Source: an uncultured SAR86 cluster bacterium
GTDB taxonomy: Bacteria; Pseudomonadota; Gammaproteobacteria; Magnimaribacterales; D2472
Length of the DNA: 36,452 nucleotides
Direction of reading: 5' to 3'
NCBI GenBank assembly: GCA_902520495.1
Contig: CABYNW010000011.1
Coordinates: forward strand, 1-36,452
Below are positions 7,779 through 15,226 of the stretch, piece by piece (positions within the stretch are counted from its first letter, which is position 1; the number at the start of each line of letters is the position of its first letter). A program made the translations under genes and the position numbers. The notes beneath the pieces were generated by a model. The model ran no database searches. It was not told the DNA's origin and saw nothing but the letters and a program-made list of their open reading frames with translations.

Positions 7779-10043
7779 TTGGCAATAACAGTAAAAGATT
7801 TTGCAAAGACACTAAAAATCTCTAATAAAGCTCTTATAGAGCGCATGCAGAAGGCTGGTCTAAGTCATTCCAAAGGATCTGATGAAGTTACTCCTGCAGA
7901 TAAACAAGCCCTTTTAAAATTTCTTAAAGGTAGCAAGACTCAATCAAAGTCCATTAAATCCGAATCAGGTGTTACAGTAACCTCAAAAGGAAAATCTTCA
8001 TCATCTACAACATCAAATAAGAGTTATTCAGATAATATTGAAGCCAAAAGGGCCGCAGCATCAGAGCAGTTAAAAGAAGAGCAAACAAAAAGACAGGAGC
8101 AGCTAAGAGCAGCCACAAAACAAAAACAAGAACAAAGAAATAAGTTTGCTAAGAAAAATGAAGAAAAACAAAACGTAAAGCCAGTTGATGTAAAAGATCA
8201 ACTATCAAGCGCCGTAAATGCATATAAAAGAAAAGAAGGCACTAACTTTGATGATACAAAACATCAATTTGAAACACCAAAAGAATTTATAAAAAAAGAT
8301 ATTGAAGTGCCCAGCACTATACAAGTAGGTGAGCTTGCAAAATTAATGGCTGTAAAAGGCGGTGAGGTTGTTAAGAATTTAATGAGCTTAGGTGTCATTG
8401 CTACTTTAAATGATTTTATAGATCAAGAAACGGCAATATTGGTTGTAGAGGAAATAGGTCATAATGGTATCGCCGTTCAAGAAGAAAATATAGAAGAAGA
8501 CCTAGCAAATTTAATTCAATATAAAGATGAGCCTAAAACTAGACCTGCTGTTATTACAGTTATGGGGCATGTTGATCATGGAAAAACAACTCTTTTAGAT
8601 TTCATCAGAAAAACAAAAGTTGTAGATGGAGAAGCGGGAGGTATAACTCAGCATATTGGAGCTTACGAAGTTAATACTCCTAAAGGCAAGTTAACTTTTA
8701 TAGACACACCAGGACATGCAGCCTTTTCTTCTATGCGCGCTAGGGGAGCCAACACAACAGATATTGTAGTATTGGTAGTTGCCGCTAATGATGGGATCAA
8801 ACCTCAAACTGAAGAAGCAATAAATCATGCTAAGGCAGCTGGTGTTTCGATAGTTGTAGCTATAAACAAAATTGATTTAGATGGAGCTGATCCTGAAAAA
8901 GTAAAGGGTGATCTTGCAGCAAAAGATTTAACACCTGATGACTGGGGCGGCAATATTCAAATGGTTCCAGTATCTGCACTTAAGGGCGATGGAGTAGATG
9001 ATCTCTTGGAAAGAATTGCACTTGAAGCTGAAATTTTAGAGTTAAAAGCACATTATGAAGGTGCGGCACAAGGAGTTGTAATTGAATCAGAATTAGATAA
9101 ATTTAGAGGATCTGTTTCAACTTTTTTAATCCAGAATGGCACACTTAAAACTGGAGATTTGGTAGTTTCTGGTAATGCAATTGGTAAAATTAAAAGTATT
9201 GTTAATAGCGACGGTAACAAAATTAAACATGCTGGACCGTCGGCAGCAGTCGAAGTTCTTGGATTAAATTCAGTTCCTACTGCTGGAGACATGTTTCAGG
9301 TTGTTAAAAATGAAAAGCAAGCAAGAGAAATTTCTGAATACAGAACAATTAAGGAAAAAGAAAAGAAATTACTAAAACAAAAAGATGAGTCAGTAGGAGA
9401 TTTGTTTGAAACCCTTGGCCAAGAAGTAAAGAAAGTTTTAAATGTTATTGTAAAAACCGATGTTGGTGGAACTTGCGAAGCAATTATTGCAGCCCTTAAT
9501 GACTTAGGAAATGATAAAGCAAAAGTAAAAATTGTATCAAGTGGAGTTGGGGGTATAACTGAGTCTGATGCAAACTTAGCTGTAGCTGTGGAATCGATTA
9601 TTTTAGGTTTTAATGTAAGAGCAGATAATTCTGCTAAAAAGATAATCGAGGATGAATCAATACCCTTGAGTTACCACAGTATTATTTATGAATTACTTGA
9701 CGATGTTAAGGCAAGAATGAGTGGACTTCTTGATCCAATCATCAAAGAAGAAATAGTTGGAACCGCAGAAGTTCTTGAGGTTTTCAATTCTCCAAAATTT
9801 GGGCAAGTTGCTGGATGTAATGTTATTGAAGGAAATGTTCTTAGAAATAAACCAGTAAGAGTTCTTCGAGATGATATTGTAATCTTTGAAGGTGAGCTAA
9901 ATTCTTTAAGACGATTTAAAGAAGATGTAAATGAAGTTAAAAATGGCAATGAATGTGGTATGGGCATTAAGAATTACAAGGATATAAAACCTGGCGATAA
10001 AATTGAGGTATTTGATAGGAAAGAAGTAGCTCAAACGATATAA
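7779..10043 (+). CDS. infB: Translation initiation factor IF-2 (TTG start)
   Basis: GTPase that delivers fMet-tRNA to the 30S subunit and promotes subunit joining. The N-terminal IF2N domain (about 1-50) is followed by a charged K/E/Q-rich linker (about 80-165) and a second IF2N-type domain (about 180-230). The G domain has GHVDHGKT (263-270), GGITQHIGAY (287-296), DTPGH (309-313) and NKID (363-366), and domains II to IV complete it. The total is 754 residues, shorter than E. coli because the linker is reduced. A TTG start is chosen because AAAAGGA lies 7 nt upstream and the N-terminus from that codon fits the family. Confidence 0.96.
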   Translation: MAITVKDFAKTLKISNKALIERMQKAGLSHSKGSDEVTPADKQALLKFLKGSKTQSKSIKSESGVTVTSKGKSSSSTTSNKSYSDNIEAKRAAASEQLKEEQTKRQEQLRAATKQKQEQRNKFAKKNEEKQNVKPVDVKDQLSSAVNAYKRKEGTNFDDTKHQFETPKEFIKKDIEVPSTIQVGELAKLMAVKGGEVVKNLMSLGVIATLNDFIDQETAILVVEEIGHNGIAVQEENIEEDLANLIQYKDEPKTRPAVITVMGHVDHGKTTLLDFIRKTKVVDGEAGGITQHIGAYEVNTPKGKLTFIDTPGHAAFSSMRARGANTTDIVVLVVAANDGIKPQTEEAINHAKAAGVSIVVAINKIDLDGADPEKVKGDLAAKDLTPDDWGGNIQMVPVSALKGDGVDDLLERIALEAEILELKAHYEGAAQGVVIESELDKFRGSVSTFLIQNGTLKTGDLVVSGNAIGKIKSIVNSDGNKIKHAGPSAAVEVLGLNSVPTAGDMFQVVKNEKQAREISEYRTIKEKEKKLLKQKDESVGDLFETLGQEVKKVLNVIVKTDVGGTCEAIIAALNDLGNDKAKVKIVSSGVGGITESDANLAVAVESIILGFNVRADNSAKKIIEDESIPLSYHSIIYELLDDVKARMSGLLDPIIKEEIVGTAEVLEVFNSPKFGQVAGCNVIEGNVLRNKPVRVLRDDIVIFEGELNSLRRFKEDVNEVKNGNECGMGIKNYKDIKPGDKIEVFDRKEVAQTI

Positions 10044-10048
10044 AATTT

Positions 10049-10396
10049 ATGACTTCAAACAGATCTTATAAGGTAAGTGATTTATTAAAAAAAGAAATAT
10101 CATTAATTATTGCTAATGAAATAAAAGATCCAAGGCTTCAAAATATAAACATAACTGCTGTAAAAGTCTCTGAAGACATAGGCATTGCTACAGTTTTTTA
10201 TACAGTTATTGGACAATCTATCAATAAATCTGAAAGCAGTATCGATGAAGATATTCTTAATAAACTTTCAGGAATGATTAGGTCTACTTTGGCTAAAAAT
10301 ATAAAAATAAGAAGAATACCAAAAATTAATTTTAGATTTGATGAAAGTATTGAATATTCAGAAAATATTGAAAAGCTTCTAAGAGATTTAAAATAA
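10049..10396 (+). CDS. rbfA: Ribosome-binding factor A (RbfA)
   Basis: Cold-responsive 30S maturation factor that binds near helix 1 of 16S rRNA. It is a single KH-type domain of 115 residues. Recognisable segments are RSYKVSDLLKKEIS at the N-terminus, DPRLQNINITAVKVS, which matches the family's DPR-x-x-x-x-T-V-x-V-S pattern, and the C-terminal RIPKINFRFDESIEYSENI. It lies between infB and truB as in most bacteria, and its stop overlaps the truB start (TAATG). Confidence 0.94.
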   Translation: MTSNRSYKVSDLLKKEISLIIANEIKDPRLQNINITAVKVSEDIGIATVFYTVIGQSINKSESSIDEDILNKLSGMIRSTLAKNIKIRRIPKINFRFDESIEYSENIEKLLRDLK

Positions 10397-11235
10397 TGGA
10401 TGGATTTATTTTAGTTGATAAACAAAAAGGTGTTAGTTCAAACTTTGTTGTTCAAGACATAAAAAAAAAAATAAAAGCTAAAAAAGTTGGTCATATGGGA
10501 ACTTTAGATCCTATAGCCACTGGTTTGCTGGTTTTAGGGGTCAATAGAGCAACAAAATTTTCAAATCATTTTCTTGAATCTGATAAATCTTATGATGTTG
10601 AGATATCTTTAGGTGTTTCAACAGATACAGATGATTCTTCTGGAAACATAATCTATGAATCTACAGATTATCCTAGTAAAACACTGGTTAAAAAAGAGTT
10701 GGATAGTTTCAAAGGAGAATCTTTACAAGTGCCGCCTTTTTTTTCTGCATTAAAGCATAAAGGACAGCCTCTTTATAAATATGCAAGAAATGGAGAGTTC
10801 ATTTCAAAGCCAGCAAGAAAAATTCTAATAACCAATATAGAAAATTTTTATTTTAAAAATAATATATGCTCTTTCAGAATTAAATGTTCAAAAGGAACCT
10901 ATATTAGATCAATTGCTAGAGATTTGGGTGAGCGTCTTGGGTGCGGGGCTCACATGAAATCCTTAAAAAGAATATCGCAAGGCAGCTTTTTTATATCTAA
11001 AGCAAAAAATATCAATGAGATATATCTGGAAGACATAATTAGCATCGAGGAGGCTTTTAAAAACTTAGACATGATTACAATTCACTCCAAAGATCAAAAG
11101 AAATTCATTAACGGCGTTACAATTTGTGAGGTTGGAAAAAAAGATAATATTTATAGGGTTTTTAGTAATAATAATACTTTTATAGGTATTGGTGAGATTA
11201 AAGAAAATACCTTGAAACACAAACAACTTGTTTAA
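10396..11235 (+). CDS. truB: tRNA pseudouridine-55 synthase TruB
   Basis: Converts U55 in the T loop of tRNAs to pseudouridine and also acts as a tRNA chaperone. The catalytic aspartate is D38 in GHMGTLDPIATGLL. Other family segments are YDVEISLGVSTDTDD, QVPPFFSALKHKGQPLYKYAR and CSKGTYIRSIARDLGERLG. It has 279 residues; E. coli TruB has 314, so the C-terminal PUA-like region is reduced. The start shares one base with the rbfA stop. Confidence 0.96.
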   Translation: MDGFILVDKQKGVSSNFVVQDIKKKIKAKKVGHMGTLDPIATGLLVLGVNRATKFSNHFLESDKSYDVEISLGVSTDTDDSSGNIIYESTDYPSKTLVKKELDSFKGESLQVPPFFSALKHKGQPLYKYARNGEFISKPARKILITNIENFYFKNNICSFRIKCSKGTYIRSIARDLGERLGCGAHMKSLKRISQGSFFISKAKNINEIYLEDIISIEEAFKNLDMITIHSKDQKKFINGVTICEVGKKDNIYRVFSNNNTFIGIGEIKENTLKHKQLV

Positions 11236-11254
11236 AAGCATAATAAGTTATAAT
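11228..11254 (+). promoter_or_regulatory. Candidate promoter for rpsO-pnp
   Basis: A perfect TATAAT at 11249-11254 lies just after truB. The best -35 is TTGTTT (11228-11233) with 15 nt spacing, which is weak. A start near 11261 would leave a leader of about 60 nt before rpsO. In E. coli rpsO also has its own promoter at this place. Confidence 0.5.
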
Positions 11255-11265
11255 ATGCGACCGCT

Positions 11266-11314
11266 TACTTTAGTAATGTGAGGTTAGCGTTATTCATATA
11301 AAACATTACAAGGA
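11266..11314 (+). promoter_or_regulatory. Structured rpsO leader, candidate S15 autoregulatory element
   Basis: Two mutually exclusive foldings are visible. One is a small hairpin TTAC-TTTA-GTAA (11266-11277 or so). The other is a 7-bp long-range pairing of GTAATGT (11273-11279) with ACATTAC (11303-11309). The second ends directly at the AAGGA Shine-Dalgarno sequence (11310-11314). In several bacteria S15 represses its own mRNA by binding structured leaders next to the start codon. No conserved S15 site was checked, so the function is inferred. Confidence 0.4.
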
Positions 11315-11322
11315 TATTAAAA

Positions 11323-11592
11323 ATGGCACTATTAACTGAAGAAAAAGCAAATATAGTCAATGAATATAAGAGAAATGAGGGTGACACTGGATCACCTGAG
11401 GTGCAGATAGCGCTTTTAACAGAAAATATTAATAAACTTCAAAATCATTTTAAAAGTCACAAGAAAGATCATCATTCCAGAACTGGTCTAATAAGAATGG
11501 TCAACCTTAGAAGAAAGCTTTTATCTTATCTAAAGAAAAAGGATGCCGAAAGTCATTCAGAGCTTATTAAGAAATTAAATCTAAGAGGATAA
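11323..11592 (+). CDS. rpsO: 30S ribosomal protein S15 (uS15)
   Basis: Primary binder of the central domain of 16S rRNA and part of inter-subunit bridge B4. The 89 residues are the exact usual length. Typical segments are [33 protein letters not shown] and LLSYLKK near the C-terminus. It has a good AAGGA ribosome binding site 8 nt before the ATG. pnp follows after 26 nt; this gap is too short to hold the long hairpin that RNase III cuts in the E. coli rpsO-pnp interval. Confidence 0.98.
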   Translation: MALLTEEKANIVNEYKRNEGDTGSPEVQIALLTENINKLQNHFKSHKKDHHSRTGLIRMVNLRRKLLSYLKKKDAESHSELIKKLNLRG

Positions 11593-11618
11593 TTCAATAA
11601 AAATTAAAAAGGAAAATC

Positions 11619-13715
11619 GTGGAAAATAATAAATTAGAGTCTACAGTCGTAGAATTTCAGTATGGCAAACAACAAGTAAAAATCGAAACAAACAAAATTG
11701 CTCGACAGGCTACTGCGGCAGTTTTAGTTACTATCGGTGATTTAGTAGTATTAACAACAGTAGTTGCAAAAAAAGAGGCAGACCCAGCTAAGGATTTTTT
11801 TCCATTAGCAGTCTTTTATCAAGAAAAGTTTTATGCAACTGGAAGAATTCCAGGTGGTTTCTTTAAAAGAGAGGCTAGACCCACAGAACGAGAAACACTA
11901 ACTTCTAGATTGATTGATAGACCAATTAGACCAATGTTTCCAGATGGTTTTAAGAATGAGATTCAAATATTCTCTACTGTGATGTCATCTGATAAAAAAC
12001 AGAATCCAGATATTGCTGCAATGATTGGTGCATCTGCTGCCCTTACCATTTCAGGAGCTCCATTTGATGGTCCTATGGGTGCTGCTAGAGTTGGATTTGT
12101 TGATGGCGAGTATGTTCTTAATCCATCATTTGAAGACCTAAGTGATTCATACCTTGACATGGTAGTTGCTGGAACTGATGAAGCTGTTCTTATGGTCGAG
12201 TCTGAAGCTAAAGAATTAAATGAAGATCTAATGCTTGGTGCTGTTCTTTTCGGTCATCAAGAAATGAAAGCTGTAATCAAAGCCTGTAATGAATTAAAAG
12301 CAATGGTTGGGAATGAAGAATGGGTTATTGAAGAAGATGAAAGTATAGCTAATTATTATTCAGAAATTGAAAGTAAATACAAAGATCAAATTACCGAAGC
12401 TTTTAAGATTTCTAATAAATCTGAAAGAAATGAAGCTTTGGGTATTATTAAAAATCAAATAGTTGAAGATAATTCAGATTTAGATGAATCCGATCTTGGC
12501 AAAGTCTTAAGTTCATTCAAGGAACTAGAAAAAAATATTGTAAGAGGAAATATATTAAATAATATGCCTAGAATTGACGGAAGAGATTTGGATACTGTTA
12601 GGCCTATTTTTGTAGAAACAGATGTGCTTCCAAGCGCACATGGATCAGCGTTATTTACTAGAGGAGAAACTCAAGCTATTGTGGTTGCAACGCTTGGATC
12701 TTCCAGAGATGCACAAAGAATCGAAGCAATAGAAGGGGAAGGATCTGATAATTTTATGCTTCATTATAATTTTCCTGCATATAGTGTCGGTGAAATAGGT
12801 ATGCCTATGGGACCTAAAAGACGTGAGATAGGACATGGAAATTTAGCTAAAAGAGCAATTAAGGCTGTATTACCAGATGTTGATGATTTTGGTTATACCA
12901 TGAGGGTTGTTTCTGAAATCACAGAATCCAATGGCTCAAGTTCAATGGCATCGGTTTGTGGAACGTCTTTATCACTAATGGATGCAGGTGTTCCTCTTTC
13001 AAGTCCGGTTGCAGGTATCGCTATGGGGCTTATCAAAGAAGGCGATGATTTTGCTGTACTTACTGATATATTAGGAGACGAGGATCATCTTGGAGATATG
13101 GACTTTAAAGTTGCAGGAACAGAATCAGGAATTACTGCTCTTCAAATGGATATTAAAATCAAAGGAATTAATGAATCTATTATGGAGTCAGCGTTAACCA
13201 AGGCTAAAAACGCAAGAAATCATATCTTAGGAATAATGAATGAAGTAATATCATCAGCAAAAGATTTATCTGAAAATGCACCTGCTATGAAAACATTCAT
13301 GGTAAATAAAGATAAAATTAAAGAAATTATTGGTAAAGGCGGAGCAGTTATTAAAGGAATGCAAGAAAAAACTGGTGCAACTGTCGATGTAAATGATGAT
13401 GGGGTTGTTTCTGTTTTTGGCCAGAATCAATCTTCAATGAAAGAATGTCTTGCTATTATTGAAGAAATTCTAGAAGAACCCGAATTGAATAAAGTATACA
13501 AAGGTAAGGTAGTAAAAATCGTAGAATTTGGTGCTTTTGTAAATATTCTTCCTGGAAAAGATGGACTCTTGCACATATCAGAGATCTCTAATGAAAGAAC
13601 AGAGAATGTTTCAGATGTTCTTGAAGAAAATCAAGAAATAGAAGTTAAACTCATTGGTTTTGACAGAGGTAAAATGAAGCTTTCTATGAAAGCCTTGTCA
13701 GAAAAAACTGAATAA
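11619..13715 (+). CDS. pnp: Polyribonucleotide nucleotidyltransferase (PNPase, GTG start)
   Basis: Phosphorolytic 3'-5' exoribonuclease. There are two RNase PH domains separated by a helical domain, then KH (about 560-620, with [12 protein letters not shown]) and S1 (about 625-695, with [15 protein letters not shown]). The catalytic region [17 protein letters not shown] lies at about 485-500. It has 698 residues (E. coli 711). The GTG start has AAGGA 5 nt upstream, and the next residues match the family N-terminus. PNPase controls its own mRNA in E. coli through an RNase III hairpin; none is apparent here. Confidence 0.97.
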   Translation: MENNKLESTVVEFQYGKQQVKIETNKIARQATAAVLVTIGDLVVLTTVVAKKEADPAKDFFPLAVFYQEKFYATGRIPGGFFKREARPTERETLTSRLIDRPIRPMFPDGFKNEIQIFSTVMSSDKKQNPDIAAMIGASAALTISGAPFDGPMGAARVGFVDGEYVLNPSFEDLSDSYLDMVVAGTDEAVLMVESEAKELNEDLMLGAVLFGHQEMKAVIKACNELKAMVGNEEWVIEEDESIANYYSEIESKYKDQITEAFKISNKSERNEALGIIKNQIVEDNSDLDESDLGKVLSSFKELEKNIVRGNILNNMPRIDGRDLDTVRPIFVETDVLPSAHGSALFTRGETQAIVVATLGSSRDAQRIEAIEGEGSDNFMLHYNFPAYSVGEIGMPMGPKRREIGHGNLAKRAIKAVLPDVDDFGYTMRVVSEITESNGSSSMASVCGTSLSLMDAGVPLSSPVAGIAMGLIKEGDDFAVLTDILGDEDHLGDMDFKVAGTESGITALQMDIKIKGINESIMESALTKAKNARNHILGIMNEVISSAKDLSENAPAMKTFMVNKDKIKEIIGKGGAVIKGMQEKTGATVDVNDDGVVSVFGQNQSSMKECLAIIEEILEEPELNKVYKGKVVKIVEFGAFVNILPGKDGLLHISEISNERTENVSDVLEENQEIEVKLIGFDRGKMKLSMKALSEKTE

Positions 13716-13756
13716 GTATTTATAAACAAACATGCAATTAGTTAATTCTTAATTAG

Positions 13757-13762
13757 TATAAT
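13757..13762 (+). promoter_or_regulatory. Candidate -10 box before the HExxH membrane protein gene
   Basis: A perfect TATAAT lies in the 61-nt gap after pnp, 14 nt before the GTG start at 13777. No convincing -35 is seen at 16-18 nt. It suggests that the gene is transcribed separately from pnp. Confidence 0.4.
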
Positions 13763-13776
13763 ATTGATGAAGGCGA

Positions 13777-14505
13777 GTGTTTAAAGGATTATCATATTTA
13801 ATAGACAGATTGTTAGGTCTAATTATGTGGCCTTTAGCTGCCGCAGTTGTTTATTACTATCCAGAAATTTTTTCTTTATTCATTGCTACAGTAAGATCTT
13901 TTGTAGAAAATGCTAGCCCAATTTATTTGGCAGGCGCCACCTTTTTCTTAATTTTTCGCTTTAATTTTCTCCCTTTTTTAAAATTCCCAAGTGCCTGGAA
14001 TAAGAAAGGTGAATTTTCGTTTGCTGAAAGATTGAACATCTGGGAACACGAAAGAGCTCATTGGTTCTTTGCAATACTTACGTTTAAATTTGGATCACGT
14101 ATAGAAGTTTATGATAAACCCAATGAAATGGGCGCAGCAGGGATGTTTTATTCATCTACAAATAGTTACAATTGGTTAATAACAATAGGGCCTTATTTTT
14201 TTCCAACTTTTACATTTTTATTACTACCCTTATTTTTAGTGCCCTACGAACCTTTATATCCATTTTTAGAGTTTTTATTGGGTTGGTCTATTTCATTTCA
14301 TATAATTCAAAATATTGAAGATGTAATACGAAATTGGAAACCAAGCGAGGGTTCTTATACCGACCTTACAACACTAACGCAAAGATTTCACAACCAAACT
14401 AAATTTTCTATTTTTCGTTCAAGAGTTTTCGCTATTGTAATGATTCCTGCCTTGAATCTTATTATATTTTCTTTTGTTCTTTTGTTTTTAATGAAAAACT
14501 TATAA
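13777..14505 (+). CDS. Putative membrane zinc metallopeptidase (HExxH, M50-like)
   Basis: The sequence shows 242 residues with about five or six hydrophobic segments (about 10-35, 48-68, 94-105, 132-156, 164-180, 218-240). HERAH at residues 91-95 fits the zinc protease signature HExxH and sits at the start of a hydrophobic helix, as in intramembrane M50 (site-2) proteases. A later ITIGPYFFP (135-143) recalls the AGP/NPG-like turn of that family. Candidate third ligands are E181, D182 and D196 in a membrane-proximal stretch; the usual LDG motif is absent. The GTG start is preceded by AAGG at a very short distance; no in-frame ATG is available nearby. It is absent from this place in well-studied relatives. 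Two small membrane protein genes follow on the same strand. Protease activity and substrates are inferred. Confidence 0.6.
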   Translation: MFKGLSYLIDRLLGLIMWPLAAAVVYYYPEIFSLFIATVRSFVENASPIYLAGATFFLIFRFNFLPFLKFPSAWNKKGEFSFAERLNIWEHERAHWFFAILTFKFGSRIEVYDKPNEMGAAGMFYSSTNSYNWLITIGPYFFPTFTFLLLPLFLVPYEPLYPFLEFLLGWSISFHIIQNIEDVIRNWKPSEGSYTDLTTLTQRFHNQTKFSIFRSRVFAIVMIPALNLIIFSFVLLFLMKNL

Positions 14506-14544
14506 TGTGAAATAATTTTTTAGCTCAGCAAGCCTGATCCTATT

Positions 14545-14571
14545 TTGACCTTTAATCAAATAAAGTATAAA
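14545..14571 (+). promoter_or_regulatory. Candidate distal promoter for the small membrane protein genes
   Basis: TTGACC (14545-14550), 15 nt, TATAAA (14566-14571). Both hexamers match well but the spacer is short. A start near 14578 would place the large hairpin at 14643-14692 in the 5' leader. Confidence 0.35.
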
Positions 14572-14579
14572 AAATATAC
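14565..14579. repeat. Small inverted repeat GTATA-A5-TATAC
   Basis: A perfect 5-bp inverted repeat around five A residues, overlapping the candidate -10 of the distal promoter. It could be an operator, but it is short and A/T-only apart from the end pair. Confidence 0.3.
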
Positions 14580-14634
14580 ATAAAAACTAGCAATATTCTA
14601 TATGTTTCAAAATGTCAAATATTGTGTCGAAATT

Positions 14635-14663
14635 TTGTTAACATGATTTGATTCATTTAATAT
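14635..14663 (+). promoter_or_regulatory. Candidate proximal promoter for the small membrane protein genes
   Basis: TTGTTA (14635-14640), 17 nt, TAATAT (14658-14663). Spacing is ideal and the hexamers are moderate. This overlaps the 5' arm of the inverted repeat at 14643-14692; if the promoter is used, that repeat would be a DNA palindrome over the promoter rather than an RNA hairpin. Confidence 0.35.
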
Positions 14664-14692
14664 TTTGTGTTTTCATTAAATCTGCAAATCAT
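14643..14692 (+). repeat. Large imperfect inverted repeat (15 bp of pairing) upstream of small gene 1
   Basis: The outer arms ATGATTTG (14643-14650) and CAAATCAT (14685-14692) are perfectly complementary. The inner arms ATTTAAT (14655-14661) and ATTAAAT (14675-14681) are also perfect. They are separated by a 4/3-nt internal loop and close a 13-nt loop. The structure ends 13 nt before the G-rich ribosome binding site. It may be a leader hairpin or an operator. Confidence 0.6.
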
Positions 14693-14705
14693 ATAAAAAC
14701 CTAAT

Positions 14706-14712
14706 AGGGGGG
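14706..14712 (+). promoter_or_regulatory. Unusual G-rich ribosome binding site (AGGGGGG)
   Basis: A run of six G residues in an otherwise very AT-rich leader, ending 7 nt before the ATG at 14720. Most genes in the window have a weak or absent Shine-Dalgarno sequence; this is the most G-rich one seen and suggests strong translation. Confidence 0.65.
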
Positions 14713-14719
14713 AATTATT

Positions 14720-14935
14720 ATGGATAATGCATGGAAAATGATAAAGGACATCGTTAGTAACCTAACTGAAGTTCTAGTCGGAGTGCTTGGTCTTGGAATC
14801 GTTGGAGCTTTAGCTTTTGGTGGTATTCTTGGACTTGACGTTATAGGAAATATAACTTCATTGGTTGATTCTTTAGCTAATAATGGAGTTGTAGGACTAC
14901 TCGTCTTAGCAGTCTTAATGAGTCTTGTTAAGTAA
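14720..14935 (+). CDS. Small two-helix membrane protein 1 (unknown function)
   Basis: Not recognised. The 71 residues have an amphipathic N-terminal part with lysines at 6 and 9, a glycine-rich hydrophobic segment (about 17-38), a polar turn and a second hydrophobic segment (about 54-69) ending in lysine. The positive-inside rule suggests both ends in the cytoplasm. From D40 to K71 it aligns without gaps to residues 44-75 of the next protein: 8 of 32 identities by hand, sharing D-V-x-x-N-[IV]-T and many conservative hydrophobic positions. A strong ribosome binding site, codon structure across the whole frame and a terminator-like hairpin after the stop support a real gene. Possible roles include a small membrane regulator, pore-like peptide or protease substrate; none is shown. 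Confidence 0.75.
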   Translation: MDNAWKMIKDIVSNLTEVLVGVLGLGIVGALAFGGILGLDVIGNITSLVDSLANNGVVGLLVLAVLMSLVK

Positions 14936-14954
14936 TTAACTTAACGATCGTTAA
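14927..14954. repeat. Overlapping inverted repeats around the stop of small gene 1
   Basis: GTTAAG (14927-14932) can pair with CTTAAC (14940-14945), enclosing the TAA stop. Alternatively TTAAC (14941-14945) can pair with GTTAA (14950-14954) within the perfect 14-bp palindrome TTAACGATCGTTAA (14941-14954). The two pairings share bases and exclude each other. Confidence 0.5.
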
Positions 14955-14984
14955 TAGGAAGGGGTAAAACCCTTCCTAATTTTT
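14955..14984 (+). terminator. Terminator-like hairpin between the two small membrane protein genes
   Basis: TAGGAAGGG (14955-14963) and CCCTTCCTA (14970-14978) form a perfect 9-bp stem with a 6-nt loop, followed by A and five T residues. It is the strongest hairpin seen in the window. It lies only 8 nt before the ATG of the second small gene, so it probably reduces rather than abolishes downstream transcription. Confidence 0.7.
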
Positions 14985-14992
14985 AAAAAAAT

Positions 14993-15226
14993 ATGAAATT
15001 TAAGATAACACTTGCCAGCCTAACAACTTTTTTAAACAAGGTTACTAAATTATTAATACCTCTTGTAGTTGCTTCTTTATTACTTGGTATTTTATTTGGA
15101 ACTGACACACCATTTGTTGGTGATGTTTATACAAATGTTACAGATGTTCTAAATATGTTGGGTGAAGATGCTTTATTAGCTTTAGTAGCATTAATCATCA
15201 TACTTGCCTATCTTAAAAAAGATTAG
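14993..15226 (+). CDS. Small two-helix membrane protein 2, related to protein 1 (unknown function)
   Basis: Not recognised. The 77 residues begin with a lysine-containing N-terminus, then a hydrophobic segment (about 19-36), a polar and acidic turn (about 37-59, with GDVYTNVTDVLN) and a second hydrophobic segment (about 59-74) ending KKD. Topology is probably both ends in the cytoplasm. Its second half aligns with protein 1, so the two are likely paralogues. No Shine-Dalgarno sequence precedes the ATG; the upstream 15 nt are A/T only and belong to the terminator tail. An upstream in-frame extension is blocked by TAA at 14984-14986. Expression probably depends on read-through from the first gene. 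Confidence 0.65.
   Translation: MKFKITLASLTTFLNKVTKLLIPLVVASLLLGILFGTDTPFVGDVYTNVTDVLNMLGEDALLALVALIIILAYLKKD

Noticed and set aside
14506-14719. Possible small RNA gene in the longest gap
   Set aside because: Promoter-like boxes and a hairpin are present, but there is no terminator before the mini-gene, so leader or operator is the simpler reading.
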